From VBCK01 sp035939615 (lineage in GTDB: Bacteria > Pseudomonadota > Gammaproteobacteria > Burkholderiales > Burkholderiaceae_F), in assembly GCA_035939615.1 (NCBI GenBank), contig DASZFP010000116.1:1-31350 (forward strand): a stretch of 31,350 nucleotides of DNA. Reading direction: 5' to 3'. Shown here piece after piece: positions 15,224-22,393 of the stretch. Below the pieces are notes generated by a model, which had not been told where the DNA came from, ran no database searches, and saw only the letters and a list, made by a program, of their open reading frames with translations. Within the stretch, counting starts at the first letter, position 1; each line of letters opens with the position of its first letter. The position numbers were made by a program, and so were the translations under genes.

Positions 15224-16933
15224 TCAGTTCTTCGGTTCGCCGACCCACGCCTTGACGACGTTGGCGACGGTGGCTGGATCCGAGCGCGCGATCTGCCGCA
15301 TCTGGTCCAGTTGCGAGCTCGGTATCGCGGGTCTGGCCGATGCGGCCGCTTCGACCGCGGGCGCCGGCGCCTCGGGCGCGATCACGGTCTGGGAGCTGAT
15401 GGCCTTGAGCGCCGGCCGCACGACCCCGAACACGACGATCAAGGTCAGCATCAGGAACAGGACGGCCTTGCCGACTTCCTTGCCGAGCGCAACTGCTTCG
15501 GGCTGCTGCCACACCGGCGTCGGCTCGGCCGGCGGCATTTCGAGCTGGCTGAACGCCACGTTGACCACGTTCAGGGAGTCGCCGCGCTTTTCACTGAAGC
15601 CCATCGCCTCGCGCACCAGCGCCTGGATGTTATCCATCTCCTTCTGCGACCACGGCGTGGCAGCCGCAGCTGCCGCGCTGCTGCCCGGGGTGGCGGTCGT
15701 GGCCGCAGTGGCGGCAGGTGCCGCAGCCGGTTTGTTGTTGATGACGACGGCGGCCGACAGCCGGCGGATTTCGCCGCTGGCGGTCTTGGTGTGGCGCACG
15801 TTCTTGTCGACTTCGAAATTGGTGACCTGCTCGCGGTGGGTGCTGGAACCCGGCGCGGGCGGTGCCGCCGGCGCGGCGCCGGCCGCCTGACCGTTGATTG
15901 GCGCCGTGGCGGGAACCGGCGGCTGGTTGGACAGAGCTCCGGGTACGCCCTGGGCGCCGGAGCTGCCGGTCTGGGAGTTCTCGTTGCTCTGCTGCGAGCG
16001 GATCGCGGACTTCTCGACGCCCTGGTTCGGACGGTAAGACTCGTCCATCTGCTCGACGTTGGAGAAGTCGACATCGGCGGTGACCTGGGCGCGCACGTTG
16101 GCGCGTCCCACGATCGGCTCCAGGATGTCTTCGATCCGCTTGATCGTGGACGTCTCGATCTGCGATACGTAGTCGAGCTGCTCGCCGTCCAGGCTGCCCT
16201 GACCTTCGCTCTGGCTGGCGAGCAGCGTGCCGTGCTGGTCGACCACCGAGACGTTCTTGGTCGTCAATTCCGACACCGAGGAGGCGACCAGGTGGACGAT
16301 GCCGGCCACCTGGCCGCGGTCGAGCGTCTTGCCCGGATGCAGCTGCACCAGCACCGACGCGGTCGGCGGCTGGTGGTCGCGCAGAAAGCCCGAGTTCTTC
16401 GGCAGCGCCAGGTGCACGCGGGCGCCGGCGACCGGCGCCAGCGACTGAATCGAGCGGGCCAGCTCCCCCTCCAGGGCGCGCTGGTAGTTCAGCTGCTCCT
16501 GGAACTGGGTCAGCCCGAACTTCTGCGATTCGAGCAGCTCGAACCCGACGATCGAACCCTTCGGCAGGCCCTGCGAGGCGAGCTTCAGCCGCGCTTCGTG
16601 GACCTTGTCGGCCGGCACCAGGATGGTGCCGCCGTCGGCATTGCGGTACGGAACGTTCATCTGGGACAGCTGCGCGATCACAGCGCCGCCGTCCCGGTCC
16701 GAAAGGTTGGTGAAAAGGACGCTGTAGCTGGGCGAGGAGCTCCACAACCAGGCGGCGCTGACGATCGCGACCAGGCCGGCGGCGGCGAGCACCATCAGGG
16801 CGCGCGCTCGCGGGGAGAATCTGGCCATCAGGCCGACACCGGTGGGCATGATTTGCGTTGGGGCGGTCGAGTCGTTGTCCATCGGTCCGGGCGCACGCGT
16901 CCGGGCGCGCGCTCGCGCGTCACCCGTGGGCAT
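15224..16933 (-). CDS. fliF: Flagellar MS-ring protein FliF
   Basis: Inner-membrane ring that founds the basal body and houses the export gate. It is 569 aa. The first transmembrane helix is at about 47-63 (MVLAAAGLVAIVSAAWLW), followed by the YscJ-like domain (YSVLFTNLSDRDGGAVIAQL, GARVHLALPKNSGFLRD, ASVLVQLHPGKTLDRGQV). A low-complexity Ala/Pro/Gln loop spans about 325-425. The second transmembrane helix is at about 485-505, and the C-terminal FliG-binding tail reads IARSDPATVANVVKAWV. ATG 16933 has GGGAA about 7 nt upstream; ATG 16882 (MDNDST) is a possible shorter start that removes an Arg-rich leader. First gene of the fliFGHIJK operon, divergent from fliE. Confidence 0.96.
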   Translation of the reverse strand: MPTGDARARARTRAPGPMDNDSTAPTQIMPTGVGLMARFSPRARALMVLAAAGLVAIVSAAWLWSSSPSYSVLFTNLSDRDGGAVIAQLSQMNVPYRNADGGTILVPADKVHEARLKLASQGLPKGSIVGFELLESQKFGLTQFQEQLNYQRALEGELARSIQSLAPVAGARVHLALPKNSGFLRDHQPPTASVLVQLHPGKTLDRGQVAGIVHLVASSVSELTTKNVSVVDQHGTLLASQSEGQGSLDGEQLDYVSQIETSTIKRIEDILEPIVGRANVRAQVTADVDFSNVEQMDESYRPNQGVEKSAIRSQQSNENSQTGSSGAQGVPGALSNQPPVPATAPINGQAAGAAPAAPPAPGSSTHREQVTNFEVDKNVRHTKTASGEIRRLSAAVVINNKPAAAPAATAATTATPGSSAAAAAATPWSQKEMDNIQALVREAMGFSEKRGDSLNVVNVAFSQLEMPPAEPTPVWQQPEAVALGKEVGKAVLFLMLTLIVVFGVVRPALKAISSQTVIAPEAPAPAVEAAASARPAIPSSQLDQMRQIARSDPATVANVVKAWVGEPKN

Positions 16934-17165
16934 AGCGATTCCCGATTATTGGGAGACTTGAGATACCGTAAACGCGGATAAGGCGAGGAAATCAAGCTGC
17001 CAATTACCCACTTAATGCCGCCTCCACCAAGGCCTATCGCAGAGCAGCAACCGCGCGGGCGCGAATTGGCCCTCGAACCGGTACCTTCTTTGCGCAGTGC
17101 GGGACCTGCCGCGCGGCTAGATTGACCGTTGCGGTCCCGATCCAGGGCCGCCAGCGGGGGACATC
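16934..17165. other. Divergent promoter region between fliF and fliE
   Basis: A 232-bp non-coding stretch that must hold promoters for both directions. Toward fliE, TAGATT (17119-17124) could be a -10 with no good -35, as expected of FlhDC-activated class II promoters. I found no convincing sigma-54 (GG-N10-GC) or FliA-type promoter and no FlhDC box I could defend. The segment next to fliF (AATAATCGG, minus strand) also occurs in the fliK-fliL gap. Confidence 0.35.
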
Positions 17166-17504
17166 ATGGAAATTGGATCGATCAATGCCCAGATCGCTGC
17201 GGCCGTTGCCGGAGCGCCGGCAGCTTCGCCGGCAGCGTCGGCCCTGGCCGGCGAAGCCTCGGCGAAGGCGGCGGGCAAAGGCTTCGATTTCGCCTCGTCC
17301 CTGGACGCGGCGCTGAAGGCGGTCAGCAACAGTCAAGCGCAGTCCGACGAGCTGCAGCGCCAGTTTGCTCTGCAAAATCCGAACGTCGGGCTGGAAGACA
17401 CCGTGGTCGCGATGAGCAAGGCCAGCATTTCGTTTGCCGCAGCGGTCCAGGTTCGCAACCGGCTGGTGCAGGCCTACGACCAGATCATGAACATGCCCGT
17501 TTGA
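17166..17504 (+). CDS. fliE: Flagellar hook-basal body protein FliE
   Basis: Adapter that joins the MS ring/export gate to the proximal rod. It is 112 aa, slightly long because of an Ala-rich N-terminal third. The conserved C-terminal half reads FASSLDAALKAVSNSQAQSDELQRQFALQNPNVGLEDTVVAMSKASISFAAAVQVRNRLVQAYDQIMNMPV, with the family's LxDVMIAM-like GLEDTVVAMSKAS and the terminal YDQIMNMPV. ATG 17166 follows GCGGGGGA with a 4-nt gap. Transcribed alone, divergent from fliF and convergent with cheZ (22 bp between stops). Confidence 0.96.
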   Translation: MEIGSINAQIAAAVAGAPAASPAASALAGEASAKAAGKGFDFASSLDAALKAVSNSQAQSDELQRQFALQNPNVGLEDTVVAMSKASISFAAAVQVRNRLVQAYDQIMNMPV

Positions 17505-17526
17505 CCGGGCCGGTTCGCCTCTCCGC

Positions 17527-18183
17527 TTAAAACCCCAGACTCGCCAGCAGGTCGTCGACGCCTTGCTGATCGGCGACAACGTCGTCGCGGACCGCCTGCG
17601 AAACGACGGGTCCCTCGAGCTGCTTGGACTCGACCCGCGGTCGCTGGGTTGGCGGCGTCGTCTCGATCAGCAGTTTGAGCAGCTGCTCTTCCAGCAGTTG
17701 CGCCAGCGCAACGACGCGCCGGATCACCTGCCCGGTCAGGTCGTGGAAATCCTGCGCCAGCATGATGTCCGTCAGGATCACGTTGGTGCGGTCGGTCTGG
17801 CCGCCGACGCCTGCGAAGAAATCGCAGGTCTCGTCGATCAACTGCTTGCCGGCCGGCGTGCAGGCTTTGCCGCCAGCGGCGAAGGCCGCCACCGCCTGCC
17901 AGCGCTGGCGCAGCTCGCCCGCCTGCTCGGTCAGCTCCTGCTGGACGCTGCGCGCGCGGTCCACCGCGTTGAGCACTTTTTCGGCCGCCTCTCCGGTGAC
18001 CCGCGCGATATAGGCCAGGCGGTCGCGGGCGTCGGGCAGGTGGTCGCGGGCATCCATCAGCTCGCGGTCGTAGCCGAGCTCGCGCAACGCGTTGTGCAGC
18101 GTGCGCGTGAGCTGACCGATCCGGTGGTGAACGGTTTCGTCGGACTCGGCCACGGCCTGCGCGGCTGGATCGGTGTGGCCCAT
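17527..18183 (-). CDS. cheZ: CheY-P phosphatase CheZ
   Basis: Dephosphorylates CheY-P to terminate the switching signal. It is 218 aa, long-helical. The active-site motif DLTGQ (residues 148-152) lies in MLAQDFHDLTGQVIRRVV, containing the equivalents of E. coli Asp143 and Gln147. The extreme C-terminus QQGVDDLLASLGF is the CheY-binding peptide. It starts 11 bp after cheY, so the two are co-expressed. cheA and cheW are not in the window. Confidence 0.95.
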   Translation of the reverse strand: MGHTDPAAQAVAESDETVHHRIGQLTRTLHNALRELGYDRELMDARDHLPDARDRLAYIARVTGEAAEKVLNAVDRARSVQQELTEQAGELRQRWQAVAAFAAGGKACTPAGKQLIDETCDFFAGVGGQTDRTNVILTDIMLAQDFHDLTGQVIRRVVALAQLLEEQLLKLLIETTPPTQRPRVESKQLEGPVVSQAVRDDVVADQQGVDDLLASLGF

Positions 18184-18194
18184 TTTTCGCCGCC

Positions 18195-18578
18195 TCAGTT
18201 CTGCTTGGTCAGGATCTTCTGGACCTTTTCTTCCAGAGTCGCCTTGGTGAACGGTTTGACGATGTAGCCGCTGGCCCCGCCCTGTGCGGCCTGCACGATG
18301 TCGTCCTTCTTGGCCTCGGCGGTCACCATCAGGAAGGGAATCGATTTGAGCGCCTCGTCCGCGCGGACGATCTTCAGCAGCTCGAAGCCGTTCATGTTGG
18401 GCATGTTGATGTCGGAGACGACGAAATCGAACTTGCCGGCTTTCAGCATCGACAGGGCGACCGCCCCGTCTTCGGCTTCCTCGGCGTTGCCGAAGCCGAT
18501 TTCCTTCAGCAGGTTGCGCAGGATGCGCCGCATGGTCGAAAAATCGTCGACGATCAGGAATCGGGTATCGGCGCTCAT
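18195..18578 (-). CDS. cheY: Chemotaxis response regulator CheY
   Basis: Single-domain receiver that, when phosphorylated by CheA, binds FliM and reverses rotation. It is 127 aa. The acidic pocket is Asp11/Asp12, the phosphoacceptor Asp56 lies in VVSDINMPNMNG, and Thr86 (MVTAEA) and Lys108 (IVKPFT) complete the site. ATG 18578 is preferred: GGAG lies about 7 nt upstream and the N-terminus MSADTRFLIVDDFSTMRRI matches the family, whereas a longer frame to 18635 adds unrelated residues. It lies 136 bp downstream of motB and may be read through from the motA promoter. Confidence 0.97.
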   Translation of the reverse strand: MSADTRFLIVDDFSTMRRILRNLLKEIGFGNAEEAEDGAVALSMLKAGKFDFVVSDINMPNMNGFELLKIVRADEALKSIPFLMVTAEAKKDDIVQAAQGGASGYIVKPFTKATLEEKVQKILTKQN

Positions 18579-18714
18579 CTCATCTCCTGCGTCTGCTTGG
18601 ATCGGCGCGGCCGCTGCCCGGCGCCCGCACCGCAACCCAATTGTGCGGGTCTGGCAAGCGCTCCGAATGCCGGAAAAGCTCGCGCAAACGTTGCGATTCG
18701 GGGCCTCCGGCGCT

Positions 18715-19821
18715 TCATCGGGGCGGGGCAGGGGCCGGCTCGGCCGCCTTCGCTGCGGCTTCGGCGGCCTGGGTCGCCGCAGCGTCGGCCGAGGCGGAGG
18801 CGTCGGCGGGCGTAGCGCCGGGGGCGGCCGCCTCGGCCGCAGCAGCCTTGGCGGAGGCCTCGGCCGCCGTAGCCTTGGCGGAGGCGGCGGCGCCGCTGTC
18901 GGGTAGCACCTGCGACAGCTCGTCGGGGGCGCCCGCCTCGAGCTCGCCGCCGGCGCGCTGCAGCCGCTCCTCGGCGATCTTGTTCAGCACGATGATCGAG
19001 ATCCTGCGGTTCAGCGGATCACGCGGGTCGTCCTTGTTCAGCAGATTCGAGTCGGCCAGCCCGACCACGCGCGCGATCTTCCTTGGTTCCATGCCGCCCG
19101 CGATCAGCTCGCGGCGCGAGGCGTTGGCTCGATCGGCCGACAGCTCCCAGTTCGAGTAGGAGCGCTGGCCGCCCACGTAGGTGGCCGAATCGGTGTGGCC
19201 GGTCAGCGCGATCCGGTTGTCGACCTGGTTCAGGACCTTGCCGATCTCGCGCAGGATGTCGCGCATGTAGCTTTTGACCCTGGCGCTGCCCAGATCGAAC
19301 ATCGGACGGTTGAAATCGTCGACGATCTGGATCCGCAGCCCGTCGGGGGTGATCTCCACCCGGATCTGGTTGCGGAACTCGGACAGCGTCGCGTTGGCCA
19401 AAATGGCCCCTTCCATCCGCGATTTGAGCTCCTCCATCCGGGTGAGCTCTTCCATCTTGCGCCGTTCCTGCTGCTGGCGCTCGGCGCTCTTGCGGCGGTC
19501 TTCCTGCTCGCCCCGCTTGCGCTGGCCGACCACGCGCGTGAGGTCTTCGCCGCCGCCGTTGATGATCGAGGTGGCGTCGCCCGAGCCGCTGCCGCCGCTC
19601 ATCGCGACCTGGAGCGGCGTCTGGAAGTACTGGGCGATGCCTTTCAGATCGCCCTTGGTGGTCGATCCGAGCAGCCACATCAGCAGGAAGAACGCCATCA
19701 TCGCGGTCACGAAATCGGCGTAGGCGATCTTCCAGGCGGCCCCGTGCGCAGCGTGACCGACCTTCTTGATCCGCTTGATGACGATGGTCGATTTGGCTTT
19801 TTCGCCGGTGCTGGTTGCCAT
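18715..19821 (-). CDS. motB: Flagellar motor stator protein MotB with long Ala-rich tail
   Basis: Peptidoglycan-anchored proton-channel partner of MotA. It is 368 aa. The single membrane helix has the proton-binding Asp36 (AYADFVTAMMAFFLLMWLLGS). It is followed by the plug/linker region and the OmpA-like domain (IALTGHTDSATYVGGQRSYSNWELSADRANASRRELI, NRRISIIVL). After about residue 305 the protein continues with a low-complexity Ala/Lys/Glu/Pro tail of about 60 residues, partly encoded by two copies of a 27-bp repeat (about 18830-18884). E. coli MotB is near 308 aa, so the tail is extra. ATG 19821 has GAGGCGG upstream; it follows motA after 39 bp. Confidence 0.96.
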   Translation of the reverse strand: MATSTGEKAKSTIVIKRIKKVGHAAHGAAWKIAYADFVTAMMAFFLLMWLLGSTTKGDLKGIAQYFQTPLQVAMSGGSGSGDATSIINGGGEDLTRVVGQRKRGEQEDRRKSAERQQQERRKMEELTRMEELKSRMEGAILANATLSEFRNQIRVEITPDGLRIQIVDDFNRPMFDLGSARVKSYMRDILREIGKVLNQVDNRIALTGHTDSATYVGGQRSYSNWELSADRANASRRELIAGGMEPRKIARVVGLADSNLLNKDDPRDPLNRRISIIVLNKIAEERLQRAGGELEAGAPDELSQVLPDSGAAASAKATAAEASAKAAAAEAAAPGATPADASASADAAATQAAEAAAKAAEPAPAPPR

Positions 19822-19860
19822 GTCCGCCTCTGCCGGCGCCGCTGCGCGGCGCCGATCGCA

Positions 19861-20715
19861 CTACCGTTTCTGCTTCACGTGCTTTTCGAGCTCGACAAAG
19901 GTCGGCCGCTCGGTCGAGTACAGGATCTTGCGGCCGAATTCGACCGCGACCGCCGGCGCGTAGCCCTGCAGGCTGGCCAGCAGGGTGGCCTTCACGCAGT
20001 GCAGCTCCTTGGTCGATTCGTCCACCTTCTGCTCCAGCAGCTGCGCCAGCGGGCTGACGAAACCATAGGAGATCAGGATGCCCAGGAAGGTGCCGACCAG
20101 CGCGGCCGCGATCATCTCGCCCAGGATCGCGGGCGGCTGGCCGACCGAGGCCATCGTCTTGACGACCCCCATCACGGCGGCCACGATGCCGAAGGCGGGC
20201 AGCCCGTCGCCGGCCTTCTGCAGCGCGTGCGACGGGGCCATGGCCTCGTGGTGGTGGGTGTCGATCTCCTGATCCATCAGGTTCTCGATCTCCAGCGGAT
20301 TCATGTTTCCGGACACCATCATGCGCAGGTAGTCCGTGATGAACTCGACCAGGTGATGATCGGCCGAGACGGTCGGATGCTTCTGGAACAGCGGGCTCTT
20401 GCCCGGTTCGTCCACGTCGGACTCGATCGCCATCATCCCTTCCTTGCGGACCTTGGTCAGGATGTCGAACAGCAGCGCCATCAGCGCCATGTAGCGCGCC
20501 TTGGTGTACTTGGAGCCCTGCAGCAGCTTCGGCAGCGACCGCACCGTCGCGGCCAGCACCTTGGTCGAATTGCCGGTCACGAAGGCGCCGACGGCCGCCC
20601 CGATGATGATCAGGAACTCGATCGGCTGCAGCAGGACGCGGAACGCCCCGCCTTCCAAGGCGTAGCCGCCCAGAACGGCACCGACGACCAGGACATAACC
20701 GATGATGATGAACAT
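19861..20715 (-). CDS. motA: Flagellar motor stator protein MotA
   Basis: Four-helix inner-membrane protein that generates torque against FliG. It is 284 aa. The N-terminus is MFIIIGYVLVVGAVLGGYALEGG. The cytoplasmic loop carries Arg90 and Glu98 (KVRKEGMMAIESDVDEP) at the same positions as the torque residues in E. coli. Conserved prolines lie in LPAFGIVAAVMGVVKTM and YGFVSPLAQLLEQ. ATG 20715 is chosen over a TTG at 20742. It has its own FliA-type promoter (20801-20828) and is insulated from flhC by a strong terminator. Confidence 0.97.
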   Translation of the reverse strand: MFIIIGYVLVVGAVLGGYALEGGAFRVLLQPIEFLIIIGAAVGAFVTGNSTKVLAATVRSLPKLLQGSKYTKARYMALMALLFDILTKVRKEGMMAIESDVDEPGKSPLFQKHPTVSADHHLVEFITDYLRMMVSGNMNPLEIENLMDQEIDTHHHEAMAPSHALQKAGDGLPAFGIVAAVMGVVKTMASVGQPPAILGEMIAAALVGTFLGILISYGFVSPLAQLLEQKVDESTKELHCVKATLLASLQGYAPAVAVEFGRKILYSTERPTFVELEKHVKQKR

Positions 20716-20800
20716 TGAGCCCAGCCCCGGCGATCGGGGCAAGGCGGCGCGCGCGCATTACCGCAGCCCGCCTTCCCCAGTCTCTTATTGCGCTAAGCTT

Positions 20801-20828
20801 TTTTCGGCAATCCGACCGATTGACTTAA
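20801..20828 (-). promoter_or_regulatory. FliA (sigma-28)-type promoter of motAB
   Basis: Read on the minus strand: TTAAGTCAA at the -35 side, a 16-bp gap after TTAA, then GCCGAAAA (7 of 8 to GCCGATAA). It is 86-113 nt upstream of the motA ATG and downstream of the flhDC terminator. Its architecture is the same as the two promoters upstream of flagellin. The rest of the 305-bp motA-flhC gap holds only the terminator. Confidence 0.75.
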
Positions 20829-20920
20829 GCGACGCGGGGCCTTGGCGGGCCTCGCGGGTCCTCCGGTAAGCGCCGAACTCGTGCCGCCCACGCGCCCTAT
20901 TCGGCGGATGGGAGTCCCCC

Positions 20921-20947
20921 AAAAAAAAGAACCCGGCCGGGCCGGGT
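20921..20947 (-). terminator. Intrinsic terminator after flhDC
   Basis: Minus strand: ACCCGGC, loop CCG, GCCGGGT, then TC and a run of eight Ts. It has a perfect 7-bp GC-rich stem and lies 74 nt beyond the flhC stop. Confidence 0.92.
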
Positions 20948-21020
20948 AAAGGGTCGGAGGAGGGAGCAAATCGGCGATACCGGAAGCCGATCCGGTCGGA
21001 CCAGCTTCCGACAGCATCCT

Positions 21021-21569
21021 TTACGCGGTCAGCACCTCTTCTTCGGTGCGCTGGCTGCCGCGGCCCTTGCCCGCGCGGGCGGGTGGCTCGCACAGGCCGC
21101 AGACGTAGTTCTTGGTGAGCTCGTAGGTATGGGTGACGAACTTGCCGCTGCACTTGCAGCAGGGCGTCAACGTGACCATGCCGGCATCGACGAACTTCAC
21201 CAGGCGCCAGGCCCGGGTGACCGACAGCAGCGGCTCGAGCGACTGGGCGCGCGTCTGTTCGATGTACAGCTCGTAGGCCTTGATGATGGCGTCGATCTCT
21301 TCGAGCTCGGTGGTCTTGTTCAGGTACTCGTACATGTTCAGGAACAGGGACGAGTGGATATTCGGCTGCCAGGTCATGAACCAGTCGGTCGAGAACGGCA
21401 GCATGCCGCGAGCCGGCGACTCGCCCTGCACTTCCTTGTACAGGCGCAACAGCCGTTCGTACGACAGATCGGTCTCCGACTCCAGGACCTGCAGGCGCGC
21501 GCCCAGCTTGATCAACGCGATCGCGCGCTGGATCTGGCGGCTCTCGCTGACGATGCTCTTGATTCTCAT
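21021..21569 (-). CDS. flhC: Flagellar master transcriptional activator subunit FlhC
   Basis: With FlhD forms the FlhD4C2 activator of class II flagellar promoters. It is 182 aa. The zinc-binding cysteines are at residues 137, 140, 157 and 160 (PCCKC...VCGLC), the same numbering as in E. coli FlhC. The N-terminus (RIKSIVSESRQIQRAIALIKLGARLQVLESET) and FSTDWFMTWQPNIHSSLFLNMYEYL are family signatures. The C-terminus is a short basic tail. ATG 21569 starts 18 bp after the flhD stop. Confidence 0.97.
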   Translation of the reverse strand: MRIKSIVSESRQIQRAIALIKLGARLQVLESETDLSYERLLRLYKEVQGESPARGMLPFSTDWFMTWQPNIHSSLFLNMYEYLNKTTELEEIDAIIKAYELYIEQTRAQSLEPLLSVTRAWRLVKFVDAGMVTLTPCCKCSGKFVTHTYELTKNYVCGLCEPPARAGKGRGSQRTEEEVLTA

Positions 21570-21587
21570 TTGGATTATCCCGTCGCC

Positions 21588-21932
21588 TCAGTTGCTCTCG
21601 GCGAACTGGCCGGCCATCACGATATTGGCGTGCAGGCCGGCAACCGCTGCCCCCGGCGCCAGCTTGGCGCGCGACTGGCTGGTCAGCAGATTCCAGACCA
21701 CGTCGTCGTCGAAGCGGAAGCGCAGGATCAGCTGGTTGCTGGCGGCGATTTTCATCAATTGCGCCGGCGTCAACTGATCGATGATGGCGGCCACTTCCTC
21801 CGATACGCCGAGCCGGTACAGCGCCTGGGCCTTGTCGGCGCGGATCATGTGCTGCGCGAGCACCAGGTAGGCGAGGTTGACCTCGCGCACTTCCTGCAGC
21901 AGCTGTTCGTTGATCACGGGCGGGTTGCTCAT
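21588..21932 (-). CDS. flhD: Flagellar master transcriptional activator subunit FlhD
   Basis: Partner of FlhC at the top of the flagellar cascade. It is 114 aa. The core reads LLQEVREVNLAYLVLAQHMIRADKAQALYRLGVSEEVAAIIDQLTPAQLMKIAASNQLILRFRF, a clear FlhD, with the conserved AQxxI and LTPAQ segments. ATG 21932 is preferred because CTGGAGG lies 6 nt upstream; the frame to 22034 adds a tail without family similarity. About 600 bp separate it from the divergent flagellin gene. That gap holds a response-regulator-type dyad and two FliA promoters. Confidence 0.96.
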   Translation of the reverse strand: MSNPPVINEQLLQEVREVNLAYLVLAQHMIRADKAQALYRLGVSEEVAAIIDQLTPAQLMKIAASNQLILRFRFDDDVVWNLLTSQSRAKLAPGAAVAGLHANIVMAGQFAESN

Positions 21933-22063
21933 TTCTGCCTCCAGAGGGTTGGACCGTCGAAGGTCCGGATTGCGTTGCGAAGTGGGCCCATTCTGGGCGA
22001 CCTCACCCGCAACGTTGAATCGGGGCATCGCCAAATCAGGTGTCGGAAACAGGGCAGAACTTA

Positions 22064-22082
22064 TGTAGGAATTTCTCCTACA
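22064..22082. promoter_or_regulatory. Operator-like dyad TGTAGGA-N5-TCCTACA upstream of flhDC
   Basis: A perfect 7-bp inverted repeat with an AT-rich 5-nt centre lies 132-150 bp upstream of the flhD ATG. Its form resembles sites of NarL/FixJ-type response regulators (the BvgA heptads TTTCCTA, RcsAB boxes, GacA boxes TGTAAG-N6-CTTACA). Which regulator binds, if any, is inference. Confidence 0.55.
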
Positions 22083-22151
22083 CGTTATCTGACAAGGACT
22101 TGCGTTGCATCGGCGCGATCGCGCGGCCGCCAGAGCGATGCACGCATGCCC

Positions 22152-22179
22152 TAAAGCTGGAGGCGCCGGGCGCCGATAA
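22152..22179 (+). promoter_or_regulatory. FliA (sigma-28)-type promoter P1, distal
   Basis: TAAAG at 22152-22156 and a perfect GCCGATAA at 22172-22179, with 16 bp between TAAA and GCCGATAA. It is the best FliA match in the window. It points toward flagellin but is followed within about 85 nt by an intrinsic terminator. Confidence 0.85.
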
Positions 22180-22185
22180 AGGTGG

Positions 22186-22270
22186 CGAGGCGACGTCGCA
22201 AGCGACCGCCAAAGCTTTCTCCCCCGCCCTGCGCGCCGCGCTGACTCCGGTCACCGGCGCGCTTTTTTTT
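22186..22270 (+). ncRNA. Candidate FliA-dependent small RNA between flhD and fliC
   Basis: A transcript starting about 7 nt after the P1 -10 box and ending at the T-run would be about 80-85 nt. It has a 5' part with the palindrome GCGACGTCGC (22190-22199), an apparently single-stranded pyrimidine-rich middle (CTTTCTCCCCCGCCCT, 22215-22230) and a 3' terminator hairpin with eight Ts, the layout of a Hfq-type sRNA. No open frame with a ribosome-binding site is visible. I recognise no known RNA family. The existence of the RNA is inferred from promoter and terminator alone. Confidence 0.55.
22231..22270 (+). terminator. Strong intrinsic terminator upstream of flagellin promoter P2
   Basis: GCGCGCCG (22231-22238) pairs perfectly with CGGCGCGC (22255-22262), with an inner TGAC/GTCA extension, followed at once by eight Ts (22263-22270). 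The T-run makes it act on the plus strand, where only promoter P1 lies upstream. Confidence 0.9.
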
Positions 22271-22365
22271 CTAGCGTCGTTTCGATGCGCCGAATTGCCA
22301 CGCTTCGTGCCCGCTTATCAGCCTGTGTGCCTCTGTACGGCGGCCCCCCAAATGCGGGTCGTTCC

Positions 22366-22393
22366 TAAAGTCGGTGCGGCCCGGCACCGATAA
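22366..22393 (+). promoter_or_regulatory. FliA (sigma-28)-type promoter P2, proximal promoter of flagellin
   Basis: TAAAGTCGG from 22366 and ACCGATAA at 22386-22393, again 16 bp apart, 7 of 8 at the -10. It is 140 bp upstream of the flagellin ATG. A 7-bp inverted repeat (TCGGTGC/GCACCGA, 22371-22390) covers the spacer and -10. Confidence 0.85.

Noticed and set aside
14009..16981. A 990-codon open frame on the plus strand across fliF, fliG and fliH.
   Set aside because: It is the antisense shadow of three well-supported genes. It is Arg/His/Gln-rich with no family signature, as expected in GC-rich DNA where stops are rare.
16934..17165. Sigma-54 promoters upstream of fliE and fliF.
   Set aside because: I looked for GG-N10-GC with TGGCAC/TTGC context on both strands and found only poor matches.
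22182..22244. A 20-codon basic, Pro-rich open frame (GTG start) inside the candidate sRNA.
   Set aside because: The GTG lies only 2 nt after the -10 box, upstream of the expected start of transcription, and has no ribosome-binding site.
22231..22270. That the hairpin ends a minus-strand transcript coming from the flagellin side.
   Set aside because: The T-run is on the plus strand only. On the minus strand the stem is followed by a GC-rich stretch without Ts.
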